Shown in pieces: positions 24,096 through 24,532 of a stretch of 24,532 bases of DNA. The translations under genes and the position numbers were made by a program. This DNA is from a virus: positions 1 through 24,532 of IMG/VR virus record IMGVR_UViG_3300031957_000529. One strand, 5' to 3'. A model generated the notes under the pieces. That model had not been told where the DNA came from. It did no database searches and saw nothing but the letters and a program-made list of their open reading frames with translations. Positions within the stretch are counted from its first letter, which is position 1; each line of letters opens with the position of its first letter.

Positions 24096-24532
24096 TGTAT
24101 AGTTCCTCAAAGGTAGTGCCAAAGGCTTCAAGCTGTTTAAGTGCAATCTCTTCTGTAGCTAGTACGTCAGCTTTACCGTACTCTTCTACTATCTCCCACG
24201 GTATGTCGTAGAACGTCTTACCGCTTTTGAGGTACGGCTCCACAAGGTCTTTCTCCTTCTTGGTAACGTCATACTTTTCTGCAAGAGCAGCAAGTCCAAG
24301 AGGCCAACGCTGCGCCTTCGATAAAATATACTCAGCAACCATCGTATCATAAACGTGCCCCTCGTATTTAAATCCGCACTCTCTGATCCATGACAGATCA
24401 AACTTAATGTTTTGTCCCACAACAACGTCAGCCGTGTCAAGTTCCCGCTGGAATGTTTCGGCAGCAAAGTCGTAGGCTGGCCTGTCAGCGTGGGAGTAGC
24501 AATGATAGTGAACTGTCTTACCCAGCCACTTG
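24055..24532 (-). CDS. 3'-5' exonuclease domain of the DNA polymerase (partial, other frame)
   Basis: The open frame enters from the right edge (KWLGKTVHYHCYSHADRPAY) and carries the DEDDy proofreading motifs II and III: VVVGQNIKFDLSW (Asn and Asp) and YGKAD (Tyr and Asp); motif I must lie outside the window. It continues to LYNEH at 24088, where the polymerase frame begins with GLIPTLKL, exactly where family A polymerases continue. In its own frame it adds only ten more residues (RTDTDVKAFA) before TGA at 24055, overlapping the polymerase ATG by 41 bases. This is either a +1 frameshift, an indel, or a genuinely separate exonuclease subunit. Domain identity is certain enough; architecture is not. 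Confidence 0.85.
   Translation of the reverse strand, partial: KWLGKTVHYHCYSHADRPAYDFAAETFQRELDTADVVVGQNIKFDLSWIRECGFKYEGHVYDTMVAEYILSKAQRWPLGLAALAEKYDVTKKEKDLVEPYLKSGKTFYDIPWEIVEEYGKADVLATEEIALKQLEAFGTTFEELYNEHRTDTDVKAFA
24087..24088 (-). other. Apparent +1 frame-break between exonuclease and polymerase parts
   Basis: On the minus strand the exonuclease frame reads TAC AAT GAA CAC CGG and the polymerase frame reads GGA CTG ATA CCG. Skipping one C gives ...LYNEH-GLIPTLKL..., the expected family A sequence. No homopolymer longer than two is present. Confidence 0.55.
24104..24108 (-). promoter_or_regulatory. Internal ribosome-binding site before the polymerase ATG
   Basis: GAGGA on the minus strand, followed by ACTATACA and ATG 24095-24093. 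Eight-base spacing is good for initiation. It lies inside the exonuclease coding sequence (Glu-Glu codons), so it may be accidental, but it would permit separate translation of the polymerase part. Confidence 0.4.

Noticed and set aside
24189-24467. A 92-residue open frame on the minus strand
   Set aside because: It is a shifted frame across the 3'-5' exonuclease coding region, with Arg/Leu/Ser-rich content and no motif; the overlapping frame has the conserved exonuclease residues.
1-24532. tRNA genes, integrase, attachment sites and transposons
   Set aside because: I saw none: no gap is large enough for a tRNA in the tightly packed blocks, and no recombinase motif or terminal repeat was found.

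Overview
The window is a contiguous piece of a lytic-type, T7-like (podovirus-style) marine bacteriophage genome with no bacterial genes. The best family-level match I can make by eye is the HMO-2011 group, phages of marine alphaproteobacteria such as SAR116, SAR11 and Roseobacter relatives. The main reasons are a family A DNA polymerase carrying a DnaJ-like CxxCxGxG zinc finger in front of its polymerase core, a monomeric B12-dependent ribonucleotide reductase, a MazG-like enzyme, a T7 endonuclease I and a Cas4-like exonuclease. The group assignment is from memory and was not tested by a search. No integrase, repressor, tRNA, IS element or CRISPR array is visible.

Layout: two convergent gene blocks meet at about 16.09 kb. 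The left block (1-16087, + strand) is the late virion module. In order it holds the C-terminus of an unidentified virion protein, a head-tail adaptor, a tail nozzle protein, a tail fibre with a self-cleaving S74-type chaperone domain, a small membrane-anchored coiled-coil protein, a hendecad-repeat internal virion protein, two small unknowns, a 969-residue protein, a roughly 1,590-residue giant protein whose reading frame is broken near its start, a Met/Gly-rich basic protein, and a 47-residue basic protein. Genes abut or overlap by a few bases throughout.

The right block (16090-24532, - strand, transcribed right to left) is the replication, recombination and nucleotide module. It runs DNA polymerase (3'-5' exonuclease part and polymerase part in different frames, N-terminus off the window), acidic-tailed ssDNA-binding candidate, Cas4-like exonuclease, unknown, endonuclease I, acidic unknown, MazG-like pyrophosphohydrolase, DUF3310/T7 gp1.7-like protein, class II RNR, 52-residue zinc-ribbon protein, 76-residue protein, PD-(D/E)XK nuclease-like protein and a 73-residue protein. 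Together these would degrade and recombine DNA, remodel nucleotides into dNTPs and copy the genome.

The two stop codons facing each other are 2 bp apart. Each transcript appears to have its intrinsic terminator inside the coding sequence of the opposing last gene: a leftward terminator in the 47-residue ORF, and a rightward one in the 73-residue ORF.

Two places need a +1 frame change to restore the expected protein (near 10994-10997 and near 24087). They may be assembly indels, programmed frameshifts or, for the polymerase, a real split into exonuclease and polymerase subunits. Two genes under 60 codons (15944-16087 and 16978-17136) are supported by context and composition. No stretch over 300 bases lacks a gene.
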